A DNA stretch of 52,180 bases from an uncultured Oscillospiraceae bacterium (GCA_900539195.1 UQBC01000017.1:1-52180), one strand, 5' to 3'. Positions 8,723 through 16,261 are shown, numbered from the stretch's first letter. The notes: generated from the letters alone by a model not told the origin. Numbers and translations: made by a program.

Positions 8723-8854
8723 GCGGGCGGCTGTGAGCCGCTTCAGATTCCGCCTTTGGAATTGTCGGCGGTCAGCTAAAGTTAGTTGAACGGCGGGGTT
8801 ACACAAATCAATAAATCAGATAAGCGGTCACAGCGACAAGCTGTGACCGCTTTA
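8723..8854 (+). repeat. Dispersed intergenic repeat, family B, copy 1, ending in a terminator
   Basis: It opens with GCGGGCGGCTGTGAGCCGC (a hairpin), continues with TTCCGCCTTTG, CAGCTAAAGTTAG and ACGGCGGGGTTA, and ends in the terminator hairpin at 8822. The same parts in the same order occur at 12491-12625, also just after a gene. It seems to be a mobile or duplicated gene-end module that carries its own terminator. Confidence 0.75.
8822..8853 (+). terminator. Terminator after the acyl carrier protein
   Basis: AAGCGGTCACAGC (8822-8834) and GCTGTGACCGCTT (8840-8852) form a perfect 13-bp stem around GACAA. It is flanked by T on one side and A on the other, so it may work in both directions. 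Confidence 0.8.
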
Positions 8855-8956
8855 TATTATTATCACACAACTCATCGCCCTGCATAACCTCCCAAAACCG
8901 CACTATCCCTTGCTTTGAACCATCACACTTGCCTCCCTTGTTAAAGGTGAGGTGCT

Positions 8957-8980
8957 GTCGCCCGAAAATATTCGGGCGAC
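8957..8980. repeat. Perfect inverted repeat
   Basis: GTCGCCCGAA and TTCGGGCGAC are exact complements separated by AATA. There is no T run, so it is not an obvious terminator. It stands before CGGAGGGATTGCTCCCTA, another small hairpin. Confidence 0.75.
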
Positions 8981-9125
8981 TACCGGAGGGATTGCTCCCT
9001 ATACGCACTAACCCTCCAAAGACCTCACCATCCCTCAAAAATCACCATCACCATTGCCTTTTAATGAACGCTCTGTTGGTTTCACATCCGCACTATCCCT
9101 CTCGCTTTTCGTTGGGTGAGTGTCT

Positions 9126-9174
9126 GTGTGTGCTTAGTTGGCTTTGCGTCCTTGCAAAGCCCTTGGGCACACAC
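9126..9174. repeat. Two-helix hairpin element, copy 1
   Basis: Outer stem GTGTGTGC/GCACACAC (9126-9133 with 9167-9174) encloses inner stem GGCTTTGC/GCAAAGCC (9140-9147 with 9154-9161) and a GTCCTT loop. The internal joints are TTAGTT and CTTGG. The inner part and joints recur 72 bp downstream with a different but still complementary outer stem. Confidence 0.75.
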
Positions 9175-9199
9175 GCTTAAGGCATCCTTGCCTCTTTAT

Positions 9200-9244
9200 G
9201 AACGCTCTGTTGGCTTTGCGTCCTTGCAAAGCCTTTGGGCGTTC
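9200..9244. repeat. Two-helix hairpin element, copy 2
   Basis: Outer stem GAACGC/GCGTTC (9200-9205 with 9239-9244) encloses the same inner stem and loop as copy 1 (9212-9219 with 9226-9233), with joints TCTGTT and TTTGG. Both copies are followed by AGGCATCCTTGCC. The joint lengths are identical in both copies. Confidence 0.75.
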
Positions 9245-9434
9245 TTTTCAGGCATCCTTGCCTTGCTTGCCCCTCCCATTGCACCGAACCTTTCCATTCT
9301 CGCAACCATTGCAAAAGGACAACAACCCCTCGCCCCGCACCCATAACACTCGCCTTATGACCGTTTTTCCCCTTCAAAAGCAACTCTATCCCTTCTCCCG
9401 CTTGTTTAATCGCTCCAACCTTTTCCGCACATCC

Positions 9435-9463
9435 TTGACATCTCCTTCTACCCGTGCTATACT
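9435..9463 (+). promoter_or_regulatory. Promoter of the BAAT_C-type hydrolase gene
   Basis: TTGACA (9435-9440) and TATACT (9458-9463) with a 17-bp spacer. The leader is about 45 nt. Confidence 0.8.
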
Positions 9464-9514
9464 TTTATTAGCGTTAGCTAAAACTAACTAAATATAATTG
9501 ATTAGGAGCAACCT

Positions 9515-10444
9515 ATGAAACATCTGCATTTTGACACCGAAGCCGACGGCTTTTACGGCGCATACTGGGAAAGTAAAACCCCGTCCGATACCGCAATGAT
9601 AGCAATGCTCGGTGACGACCCCGAAGACTATATGGGCAAAACCTGCGTGAAATGGCTTCATACCTACGGAATTAACGTAATGTCAATGTCGCCCGGAAAG
9701 AAGAACTACAGCCACCACAACTATCCAATCGAACGTATCGGCTCGGCTATAGAATGGCTCAAATCCCACGGCAACAAGAAAATCGGCATTGTCGGTGCCT
9801 CCACAACAGCAACGGTCGCACTTGTCGCCGCCTCATATTATCATGACCTCACGCTTACCATAGCCCTGACTCCGAGCGACTTTGTATGGCAGGGCTTCGC
9901 ACAGGGTAAACGTGACGACTGTAAGGAATGGCCTGTCGAAAACGAATCTATCGTGTCGATAGGCGGCAAACCCGTACCCTTTATGCCCTTTGTCTATAAG
10001 CACCCTGAGTACTGGCAGAAGATAGCCAAAGCGTCTAAGGAACACGGCGATTCCACATATTCAAAGGATGTGTTCGATGATTCCGAAGCCGCAGGACTGC
10101 TTAAAGAGGAGCATTTTATACCTGTAGAGAATATCGGCGGCAGGCTCGTTCTTGTCGGTGCGGAAGACGATACTCTCTGGGATACCGCAAAATACATACG
10201 CAGAATGGACAATCGCCTGAAATCCCGCCCGCATTCCTGCAAATATTCGGTGTATCTCTATGAACACGGCACACATTTTGTGTTTCCTGAAAGCGTACTG
10301 AAAAAAGCTCTGCCCGTCGGTGCTGATATGCTTGTAAATATGTGCTTTTCAGCGGCAAAGAAATTTCCGAATGAATGTAAAGCAATGCGCATTGATCTTG
10401 ATAAACAACTTTCCAAGGAAATATTGAATTGGAAAAGGAACTGA
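9515..10444 (+). CDS. Alpha/beta hydrolase of the acyl-CoA thioesterase/BAAT C-terminal type
   Basis: A single-domain cytoplasmic hydrolase of 309 residues with no signal peptide. The nucleophile elbow is VGASTTA (Ser96), where the last position of the usual GxSxG is Thr. The acid is likely in GAEDDTLWDT and the histidine in EHGTHFVFP. The stretch LTPSDFVWQGFAQG is typical of the BAAT_C family, which includes acyl-CoA thioesterases and bile-acid-CoA:amino acid N-acyltransferases, but bacterial members are mostly uncharacterised. The substrate is therefore unknown. It has its own promoter and terminator and is not in an operon. The ribosome site TTAGGAG lies about 9 nt before the ATG. Confidence 0.78.
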   Translation: MKHLHFDTEADGFYGAYWESKTPSDTAMIAMLGDDPEDYMGKTCVKWLHTYGINVMSMSPGKKNYSHHNYPIERIGSAIEWLKSHGNKKIGIVGASTTATVALVAASYYHDLTLTIALTPSDFVWQGFAQGKRDDCKEWPVENESIVSIGGKPVPFMPFVYKHPEYWQKIAKASKEHGDSTYSKDVFDDSEAAGLLKEEHFIPVENIGGRLVLVGAEDDTLWDTAKYIRRMDNRLKSRPHSCKYSVYLYEHGTHFVFPESVLKKALPVGADMLVNMCFSAAKKFPNECKAMRIDLDKQLSKEILNWKRN

Positions 10445-10538
10445 TATGACGGTCAGCATAATATATGTACATCAAATATAAATATAACAAAAACTAACGG
10501 GCGAAAACTGCCTTTTATATTATTTATAGTATAATCCG

Positions 10539-10570
10539 AATCCGGCCTTGAATAAAAGGCTGGATTTTTT
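10539..10570 (+). terminator. Terminator after the hydrolase gene
   Basis: AATCCGGCCTT (10539-10549) pairs with AAGGCTGGATT (10556-10566), followed by TTTT. Confidence 0.8.
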
Positions 10571-10955
10571 ATACCGTTGTACATACCAAAAACACCGCAA
10601 AAATAATCGGCGGTCGTACCACAAAATCCATTATACTATTATAATATATATAAGACGCGTATTTGACATAAAATCAACCTGTAATTGTCGTGTAAGTATA
10701 CGATTACAAACACAGTACCGTCACCCTACGGACACGCATAAAACGGCATTTTTGCTATATTTCACGGCACTTTTTCATATATTATATGCATGACCGGGTG
10801 TAATTAAATTGCCATTTCACATCACATTTGCATAAAAACAGCTGTATTACGGCTCAAATTTTTATATAAAAGCACAACGAAAATCTAAACTTCAATTTTG
10901 GGCAGATTAACAAAATAAATTACAAATTCAGTCAGCAATATCCAATAATTTACTG
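10571..10955. other. AT-rich intergenic stretch, no gene seen
   Basis: Nothing here reads as a gene on either strand. There is a TTGACA at about 10672 without a matching -10 box. The region belongs to the long upstream area of the G5/3D gene, and its right edge runs into the operator array. Confidence 0.5.
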
Positions 10956-10994
10956 ATTACAAAACGGTAACAAAAAGGTTACAAAACGGTAACA
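10956..10994 (-). promoter_or_regulatory. Four WalR-like half-sites with 11-bp spacing
   Basis: On the minus strand the order is TGTTAC, N5, TGTAAC, N5, TGTTAC, N5, TGTAAT. Each hexamer fits the published WalR (YycF) consensus TGTWAH and every gap is exactly 5 bp. On the plus strand the hexamers start at 10956, 10967, 10978 and 10989. The array lies about 45 bp before the -35 box of a cell-wall gene, a place that suits an activator. PhoP-type boxes also repeat every 11 bp, so the regulator is an OmpR-family protein by inference and WalR by best match. Confidence 0.65.
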
Positions 10995-11039
10995 ATATTT
11001 TGTTGTGCATTTTCAACAAAAATGACTGCCTCAAGCTAT

Positions 11040-11068
11040 TTGACATTTTGCAAAACGGAAATTATAAT
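11040..11068 (+). promoter_or_regulatory. Strong promoter of the G5/3D protein gene
   Basis: TTGACA (11040-11045) and TATAAT (11063-11068), both perfect, with 17 bp between. The predicted transcript start near 11075 leaves a leader of about 160 nt. Confidence 0.9.
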
Positions 11069-11100
11069 TGTTTAGAGCTTGAAAAAAGCCCCATAATAAA

Positions 11101-11202
11101 CGTAGCAGCGGTTCTCTCCGGACAGGGGATGATCGTACGCGGCGAATTGTGACAGACGGAACTAGCCGTGATTTTAATGCCGTGACGCCTTAAGGCGCTG
11201 CT
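11101..11202 (+). promoter_or_regulatory. Structured 5' leader of unknown class
   Basis: AGCAGCG (11104-11110) pairs with CGCTGCT (11196-11202), closing a domain of about 100 nt. Inside are TCTCC/GGGGA (11115-11129), GGCG/CGCC (11141-11144 with 11186-11189) and ACGG/CCGT (11156-11169). A competing palindrome CGCCTTAAGGCG (11186-11197) could unfold the closing helix. There is no T run, so any control would more likely act on translation than on termination. It does not match the riboswitch consensus sequences I know. Confidence 0.5.
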
Positions 11203-11236
11203 TAAACCTACAGATATGATGACGAAAGGCGGACAT

Positions 11237-12490
11237 ATGTTTCCCAGATTCAGAAACACCGGACTGACAATACGCATATCAAAGAACGCAGCACTCAAGA
11301 TACTGCTTATATTCGGCAGTATATTCGGAGCATTCCTGATGACAGGTCTGCTCTACTTCAGAAACGACGTACAGATAATAGACGAGAATGAAAAGCGTAT
11401 TGTTTATACGGTAAGTGACGATCCTTACGAGATACTCAGAGAGAACCATATCACTCTGGACGCTTATGACAGGATCGAGTTTACCGGCTTCGAGGAAGAC
11501 GTGGCAACTGCTACTCTCACTATCGAGAGAGCGTTTGACGCTGATATACTTGAGGACGGAAAGAAGACGGCGACAGTGCACAGTGTGGATGCAACGGTGG
11601 CTGAACTTTTAGAACAGGCAGGCGTAGAGCTTGGCAAGTATGACAAGGTATCACCTGCAAAGACGGCTGTTCTTAAAGAAGGACAGAAGATCACGATTAC
11701 AAGAGCTTACGATGTAAAGATTGCTGCCGATGGCAAGACAACAACAGTAAAGTGCCTTGACAACACGGTTTCAGAGCTTTTGAAAAGAGCGAAAATAACA
11801 CTCGGCAAGAACGATATGGTAAGCGAGGAGCTTGAATCCAAGATAACCGAACCTACCGAGATAAAGGTTTCAAGAGTCGAGATAAAGACTGAAACGCAGG
11901 ATAAGACAATCCCTTATCAGACATCAACCGTTACGACCAACATTCTGGCGATAGGTCAGAGCGAGGTTCGTACAAAGGGCGTCAACGGCAAGATAAGAAC
12001 AACGACAACGACTACTTACATTGACGGCGTAAAGACCGATGTCAAAAAGACAACCAAGGTAGTGGCCAAGAAGGTTGACGAGGTTATAGCCGAGGGTGCG
12101 GCAGTTACCACTCCATACTGCCAGATAGATGATACTTCTATTGTGCTCAAGAACGGCAGACCTGTTGATTATGAGTATGTGGTATCAGGCAAGGCTACAG
12201 CATATACAGCTCCCGCAGGCTCATACACGGCAAGCGGCAGACTTGCTGAGATAGGCACAGTTGCGGTAAATCCCGATGTGATCCCTTACGGCTCTAAGCT
12301 GTATATTGTCGGTCAGTATGACAATATCTGCTACGGCTATGCTATTGCCGCCGATACAGGCGACGGAATGATGGCAGGTACGATCCCTGTAGACGTATAT
12401 ATGGGCAGTACAGAGGAGCATTATGACGATGCTTGCGCATGGGGTCTGCAATACGTTGATATTTACGTTGTAGAAGTCGGCAACGGCTAA
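11237..12490 (+). CDS. Membrane-anchored DUF348-G5-3D cell-wall protein (YabE/YocH-like)
   Basis: A protein of 417 residues. An N-terminal signal anchor (about residues 15-40) is followed by two ubiquitin-like DUF348 repeats (LRENHITLDAYDRI, LLEQAGVELGKYDKV and LLKRAKITLGKNDMV mark the helices), a G5 domain (about 190-265) and a C-terminal 3D domain with Asp residues in VDVYM and AADTGDG. 3D domains are related to MltA-type lytic transglycosylases, and G5 binds wall glycans. No lysozyme-like Rpf domain is present. The ATG at 11237 was chosen because AAAGG stands 7 nt before it. In-frame ATGs at 11216 and 11219 lack a ribosome site. Regulation by the upstream half-site array and leader is likely. 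Confidence 0.85.
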   Translation: MFPRFRNTGLTIRISKNAALKILLIFGSIFGAFLMTGLLYFRNDVQIIDENEKRIVYTVSDDPYEILRENHITLDAYDRIEFTGFEEDVATATLTIERAFDADILEDGKKTATVHSVDATVAELLEQAGVELGKYDKVSPAKTAVLKEGQKITITRAYDVKIAADGKTTTVKCLDNTVSELLKRAKITLGKNDMVSEELESKITEPTEIKVSRVEIKTETQDKTIPYQTSTVTTNILAIGQSEVRTKGVNGKIRTTTTTTYIDGVKTDVKKTTKVVAKKVDEVIAEGAAVTTPYCQIDDTSIVLKNGRPVDYEYVVSGKATAYTAPAGSYTASGRLAEIGTVAVNPDVIPYGSKLYIVGQYDNICYGYAIAADTGDGMMAGTIPVDVYMGSTEEHYDDACAWGLQYVDIYVVEVGNG

Positions 12491-12625
12491 GCGGGCGGCT
12501 GTGAGCCGCTCCAAGTTCCGCCTTTGATGCTGTTGCAGTACAGCTGAGGTTGGCAAAACGGCGGGGTTAAACAAAGCAATAAACAATATAAAGCGGTCAC
12601 GGTGATATGCTGTGACCGTTTTTTT
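12491..12625 (+). repeat. Dispersed intergenic repeat, family B, copy 2, with terminator
   Basis: It starts one base after the stop codon of the G5/3D gene with GCGGGCGGCTGTGAGCCGC and follows the same order as the copy at 8723: TTCCGCCTTTG, CAGCTGAGGTT, ACGGCGGGGTTA, then the terminator CGGTCAC/GTGACCG with a T7 tail (12594-12625). Confidence 0.75.
12594..12625 (+). terminator. Terminator after the G5/3D gene
   Basis: CGGTCAC and GTGACCG form the stem, followed by seven T. It is part of repeat family B. Confidence 0.8.
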
Positions 12626-12903
12626 GCGGCAATGTGCCGCTCCAAGTTCCGCCTGTGGCTGAAAGCCACTGTAAATTCCGCCTATTAAAATAATTCTGCT
12701 GACGGAGTGCAATCCCTCCGTCTTGACGGCAGAAAAGTTCGGTGAATAAAAAAGGCTGGGGTATCGCAAGCAAAACGGAATAAAGCAACGGTTTGTGCCA
12801 TGCCGTCAATCCACCTCCCTTTGACAAGGGATGCAAGGGTGATGGCAATTTTCGAAGGATAATGCGGAAAAAGCGGTCACGGTGGCAAGCTGTGACCGCT
12901 TGA
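12626..12903. repeat. Fragments of family B and related hairpins, no gene
   Basis: GCGGCAATGTGCCGC and GCTCCAAGTTCCGCC repeat the first part of family B. TGGCTGAAAGCCA is a small hairpin. GACGGAGTGCAATCCCTCCGTC resembles the CGGAGGGATTGCTCCC hairpin near 8985. AAGCGGTCAC/GTGACCGCTT at 12871-12901 is a third copy of the family B terminator stem. I see no coding sequence. Confidence 0.6.
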
Positions 12904-12940
12904 ATATTTATGCGTACTGTGGCAATTACCGGATTGATAC

Positions 12941-12969
12941 TTGACAGCAATTAACAATAGTGATATACT
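12941..12969 (+). promoter_or_regulatory. Promoter of a small transcript containing the G tract
   Basis: TTGACA (12941-12946) and TATACT (12964-12969) with a 17-bp spacer. The transcript would start near 12976 and reach the hairpin at 13136, about 190 nt. Confidence 0.8.
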
Positions 12970-13025
12970 AAAGAAAAATAAAAAGCAATTAAGTATTCAG
13001 ACGATAATATTAAATGGTGAGAGAT

Positions 13026-13140
13026 ATGTGCAAGATGATAAATTACAATTTATGTAAACGGGGGGGGGGGCTATAATAGCACCTCTGTAAGTAATGCACA
13101 ATATCTCTGTGTAAAATTCAATATGGTAATAAAGGCATAG
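13026..13140 (+). other. Candidate small ORF interrupted by an 11-G run
   Basis: An ATG at 13026 follows GGTGAGAGAT, a fair ribosome site. As given, the frame reads MCKMINYNLCKRGGGL and stops at 13076, because the G run at 13060-13070 has 11 bases. With 10 G the frame continues through YNSTSVSNAQYLC and ends FNMVIKA after 37 residues, with its TAG at 13138-13140 inside the left arm of the terminator. With 12 G it ends after 21 residues. A promoter, ribosome site, frame and terminator in sequence suggest a real small gene, either switched off by slippage or misread at the homopolymer. Function unknown. Confidence 0.4.
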
Positions 13141-13167
13141 TCTGCAAGGGTGGACTGTGTCTTTTTT
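13136..13167 (+). terminator. Terminator of the small transcript
   Basis: CATAGTC (13136-13142) pairs with GACTGTG (13153-13159, one G-T pair), followed by TCTTTTTT. It separates the small transcript from the downstream secreted protein gene. Confidence 0.75.
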
Positions 13168-13246
13168 ATATTATCTGCTACAGTGTATAGTAATCGGAAT
13201 TTATGCGCATTTTTTGTCGTTATGAAAGTTGATTTTGCCTGACAGG

Positions 13247-13275
13247 TTGAAAGAGGGAAAATTTTAAGGTATTAT
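13247..13275 (+). promoter_or_regulatory. Promoter of the 968-residue secreted protein gene
   Basis: TTGAAA (13247-13252) and TATTAT (13270-13275) with a 17-bp spacer. The leader is about 50 nt and ends in AAGGAGG before the ATG at 13334. Confidence 0.8.
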
Positions 13276-13333
13276 CAAACAAGAAGATTGCGGTTATTTT
13301 ACAACTGTATACAGTCGCTTAAGGAGGAAAATT

Positions 13334-16240
13334 ATGATTAAAAGTGTAAAAAGACTGGGTGCGGCAGTACTGTCGGCGGTTATGATGCTGACAGCCGTTG
13401 CAACGCCGCTGGGGGATAATCTGCCGGCGGTGAGGGAGAGTACGAGTTTGACGGCAGGGGCGGCGGTTTCTGCAAGTAAGTGGGGAACAGCGATAACAAA
13501 TAAGAATGATTCGCGTGTATTAAGTGCTTTGAATAATATTACAAGTCAACAAAAGAATATTAGTTCTACAGTGCAAAGTGGTAAATCTGTTAAAGATATG
13601 ATTTATTATCTTGTTTTTGAATCTGAATACGCAGTATATGGCGGTAAGACTATTCCAAATAATCACTGCAATGCTAATGCAGATGGTGGAACTTCGTCGA
13701 ATACGTTTGCTGAAGAAAAAGTGTATGGCTATAAGATAAAAATGGCTACAACAAGAAGAGGGTGTTATTGGTATGCCGGATATATATCAAATATAATTTA
13801 CGGTAAAGATGGTGCAGGTGATTCGAATTCTGCAAATATTATTTGCAGAAATGGCGGTCTTACATCTAGTAGTTTAAAATCATTTATTACGAAATATCTA
13901 CAAGCCGGTGAACATATTCGTATGGAAAGCAGTTCTAATTCACCGCATTCAATTTCTTATATTTCGTATGACGCAAATGGATTTTATTATTTGGATTATC
14001 TTGGATATAAAAATGAAAATGCAGGATTAAGATACATCACTTACGACAAATTTATTAGTGTAGTAAATAAATATAGTTACAAAGTATATGCGTACAATGC
14101 AAATACTGCTGAAAATAATTCGTCAACACCTACTCCATCACAGTCTGTAACAGACCACTATAAACTTACTTCTCCTGACGGATACCAAACCATAAGAAAA
14201 GAAGCCTCAACGAGTTCTGCTAACTTAGGGTCAATAAATGCAGGTAATATTGTATGCGTAACAAAATACAGCAGTGATAACAAGTGGGGATATTTAACGT
14301 ACAACGGTGTTTCGGGTTGGATACGTTTGTACTATGTCGAAAAAACGGGAAGCTCTCACTCATACGGTTCGTGGTATACAAAGACTTCGGCGACCTGCAC
14401 AAGCGGAGGAACGGAAGAACGTAAATGCTCCTGCGGAGCGACAGAGAGCCGTTCGACATCGGCGCTCGGTCATAACTATGGTTCATGGTCTACTGTAACA
14501 AATGCTACCTGCACATCAGGCGGCAGTGAAAAGAGAACCTGCTCAAGATGTTCAAACAGCGAAACACGCTCGACTTCTGCGTTAGGACACAATTTCGGAG
14601 GCATATATTATGAGGCGGTGCATCCTCATTATTACGGTCATAAGTGTTCAAGGTGCGGATATAGTGAAAAAACAGGCGGTAATTTAGATTATTACTATCT
14701 GTGTGCAACCTGTACTCATCTGACGAAGCCTGAGGTTACGAAAATTACAGGCGATTTAGTTGATAATTCCGAGATTACGATTGAATGGACTGCAAGCGAA
14801 AGTGATAAGCTGGCTAACTATTGGCTTGATGTATTTGACCCTGACGGACTAAATGTAGTTGATGTAAGTACTGGGAAAATAAACAGTTATACATTTACTC
14901 CTGTTAAAACCGGTACATATACCATTAAAACCTACGCCGCTCCTATCGGAAATAAGGATGGTAGCGGAAGCGTAGGAGCAGAAACAACAATCGAGATTGG
15001 CTGTAATCATAACTACAGTACAGAGATTGTGAATCCGACATACGATAATGAGGGCTACACTCTTCATACCTGTACAAAGTGCGGTGATAGTTATATAAGC
15101 GATTACACCGCCAAGCTCACACTTTCAAAGGTAACAAACTTTAAAGTAAAATCATTAACCAGCACCAATGTAACTTTACAGTGGAACAAGAACACGAGTG
15201 CAAGCGGTTATGAGATAGAGCAGTACAAGGGCGGTAAGTGGGTGAATGTTGCAAAGATAACAGGCAACGCAACAACTTCATATACCGTCAAGGGATTAGC
15301 GGCAGGAACAGCAGGATACAAGTTCCGTATGAGAGCGGTCAAGGACGGTGCTTACAGCGATTATACGTCAGTATTGACTGTAAATACCAATCCTTACGGT
15401 GTTGGCGGATTCAAATGCTCGTCAAAGACAAGTACATCTGTTACATTGAAGTGGAACAAGGGTACAACAGCAAGCGGTTATCAGTTACAGCAGTACAAGA
15501 ACGGTAAGTGGGTAACTATTTACACCGGTACTAAGGCTACCGATACAAGCTACACTGTAAAGAATCTCAAGGCAGGTACTGCCGGCTACAGATTCAGAAT
15601 CAGAGCGTACAAGACCTACGGAAATACTAAGCAGTACGGCTCGTGGAGTAGTGAGGTAAAGGTAAACACCAATCCTTACGGAGTAAGCGGATTCAAATGC
15701 TCGTCAAAGACAAGTACATCTGTTACGTTGAAATGGAACAAGGGCACGACAGCAAGCGGTTATCAGTTACAGCAGTACAAGAACGGTAAGTGGGTAACTA
15801 TCTACACCGGTACTAAGGCTACCAACACAAGCTACACTGTAAAGAAGCTCAAGGCAGGTACAGCCGGCTACAGATTCAGAATCAGAGCTTACAAGACTTA
15901 CGGAAATACTAAGCAGTACGGCTCATGGAGCAGTGAGGTAAAGGTAAATACCAATCCTTACGGAGTAAGCGGATTCAAGGCTAAATCCACAGCCAAGAAT
16001 TCAATAACGCTCGGCTGGAACAAGGGTACGACCGCAAGCGGTTACCAGTTACAGCAGTACAAGGGCGGTAAGTGGGTGACTGTTTATACAGGCACAAAGG
16101 CTACTTCTACAAGCTATACGGTCAAGAGACTGAAGGCAAATACAAGCTATAAGTTCAGAATAAGAGCGTACAAGACTTACGGAAATACTAAGCAGTACGG
16201 CTCGTGGAGCAAGGTGCTTACGGTTAAGACGAAGAGGTAA
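13334..16240 (+). CDS. Secreted multidomain protein: cysteine peptidase-like domain, SH3, Cys repeats, four Fn3
   Basis: A protein of 968 residues. A signal peptide ends near residue 45 (TAGAAVSA). Residues 60-255 resemble a papain-like fold with RRGCYWYAGY (Cys144) before NSPHSISYI (His205). An SH3-like domain covers about 275-340. Two repeats with CTSGG, C-x-C or C-x2-C, and STSALGHN lie at about 350-425 and may bind metal. A further region follows, then four Fn3 modules (about 595-968), the second and third almost identical with a 282-bp period. No sortase motif, dockerin or membrane anchor is seen, so it is probably released. DNA for residues 55-260 is visibly richer in A and T than the rest. 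Substrate unknown. Confidence 0.7.
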   Translation: MIKSVKRLGAAVLSAVMMLTAVATPLGDNLPAVRESTSLTAGAAVSASKWGTAITNKNDSRVLSALNNITSQQKNISSTVQSGKSVKDMIYYLVFESEYAVYGGKTIPNNHCNANADGGTSSNTFAEEKVYGYKIKMATTRRGCYWYAGYISNIIYGKDGAGDSNSANIICRNGGLTSSSLKSFITKYLQAGEHIRMESSSNSPHSISYISYDANGFYYLDYLGYKNENAGLRYITYDKFISVVNKYSYKVYAYNANTAENNSSTPTPSQSVTDHYKLTSPDGYQTIRKEASTSSANLGSINAGNIVCVTKYSSDNKWGYLTYNGVSGWIRLYYVEKTGSSHSYGSWYTKTSATCTSGGTEERKCSCGATESRSTSALGHNYGSWSTVTNATCTSGGSEKRTCSRCSNSETRSTSALGHNFGGIYYEAVHPHYYGHKCSRCGYSEKTGGNLDYYYLCATCTHLTKPEVTKITGDLVDNSEITIEWTASESDKLANYWLDVFDPDGLNVVDVSTGKINSYTFTPVKTGTYTIKTYAAPIGNKDGSGSVGAETTIEIGCNHNYSTEIVNPTYDNEGYTLHTCTKCGDSYISDYTAKLTLSKVTNFKVKSLTSTNVTLQWNKNTSASGYEIEQYKGGKWVNVAKITGNATTSYTVKGLAAGTAGYKFRMRAVKDGAYSDYTSVLTVNTNPYGVGGFKCSSKTSTSVTLKWNKGTTASGYQLQQYKNGKWVTIYTGTKATDTSYTVKNLKAGTAGYRFRIRAYKTYGNTKQYGSWSSEVKVNTNPYGVSGFKCSSKTSTSVTLKWNKGTTASGYQLQQYKNGKWVTIYTGTKATNTSYTVKKLKAGTAGYRFRIRAYKTYGNTKQYGSWSSEVKVNTNPYGVSGFKAKSTAKNSITLGWNKGTTASGYQLQQYKGGKWVTVYTGTKATSTSYTVKRLKANTSYKFRIRAYKTYGNTKQYGSWSKVLTVKTKR

Positions 16241-16261
16241 GCGGTTAAACTGAATATAAAA

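Larger units (their letters stand above)
8856..9434. other. Gene-free, repeat-rich region
   Basis: I see no credible gene on either strand. The composition is unlike coding sequence, with many CCCTC, CCTTGCC and CATCC tracts. It holds a perfect hairpin (GTCGCCCGAA/TTCGGGCGAC, 8957-8980), two related hairpins at 9126-9174 and 9200-9244, and a partial third copy of the GAACGCTCTGTTGG segment at 9065-9078. The last 150 bp, rich in C, show no structure I can recognise. Confidence 0.6.

Noticed and set aside
8929..9491. Overlapping reading frames of 68-117 codons
   Set aside because: Their products are low-complexity and come from hairpin repeats that read in several frames. No ribosome site or domain was found.
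10571..10800. Frame of 81 codons at 10548-10793
   Set aside because: It starts in the terminator of the hydrolase gene, is AT-rich and basic by composition and has no ribosome site.
11075..11236. c-di-AMP (ydaO-type) riboswitch before the G5/3D gene
   Set aside because: This class often precedes wall genes, but the conserved GGGG-rich and CCCGUCAGCUAACCUCGUAGGC-like elements are missing, so I list the leader as unclassified.
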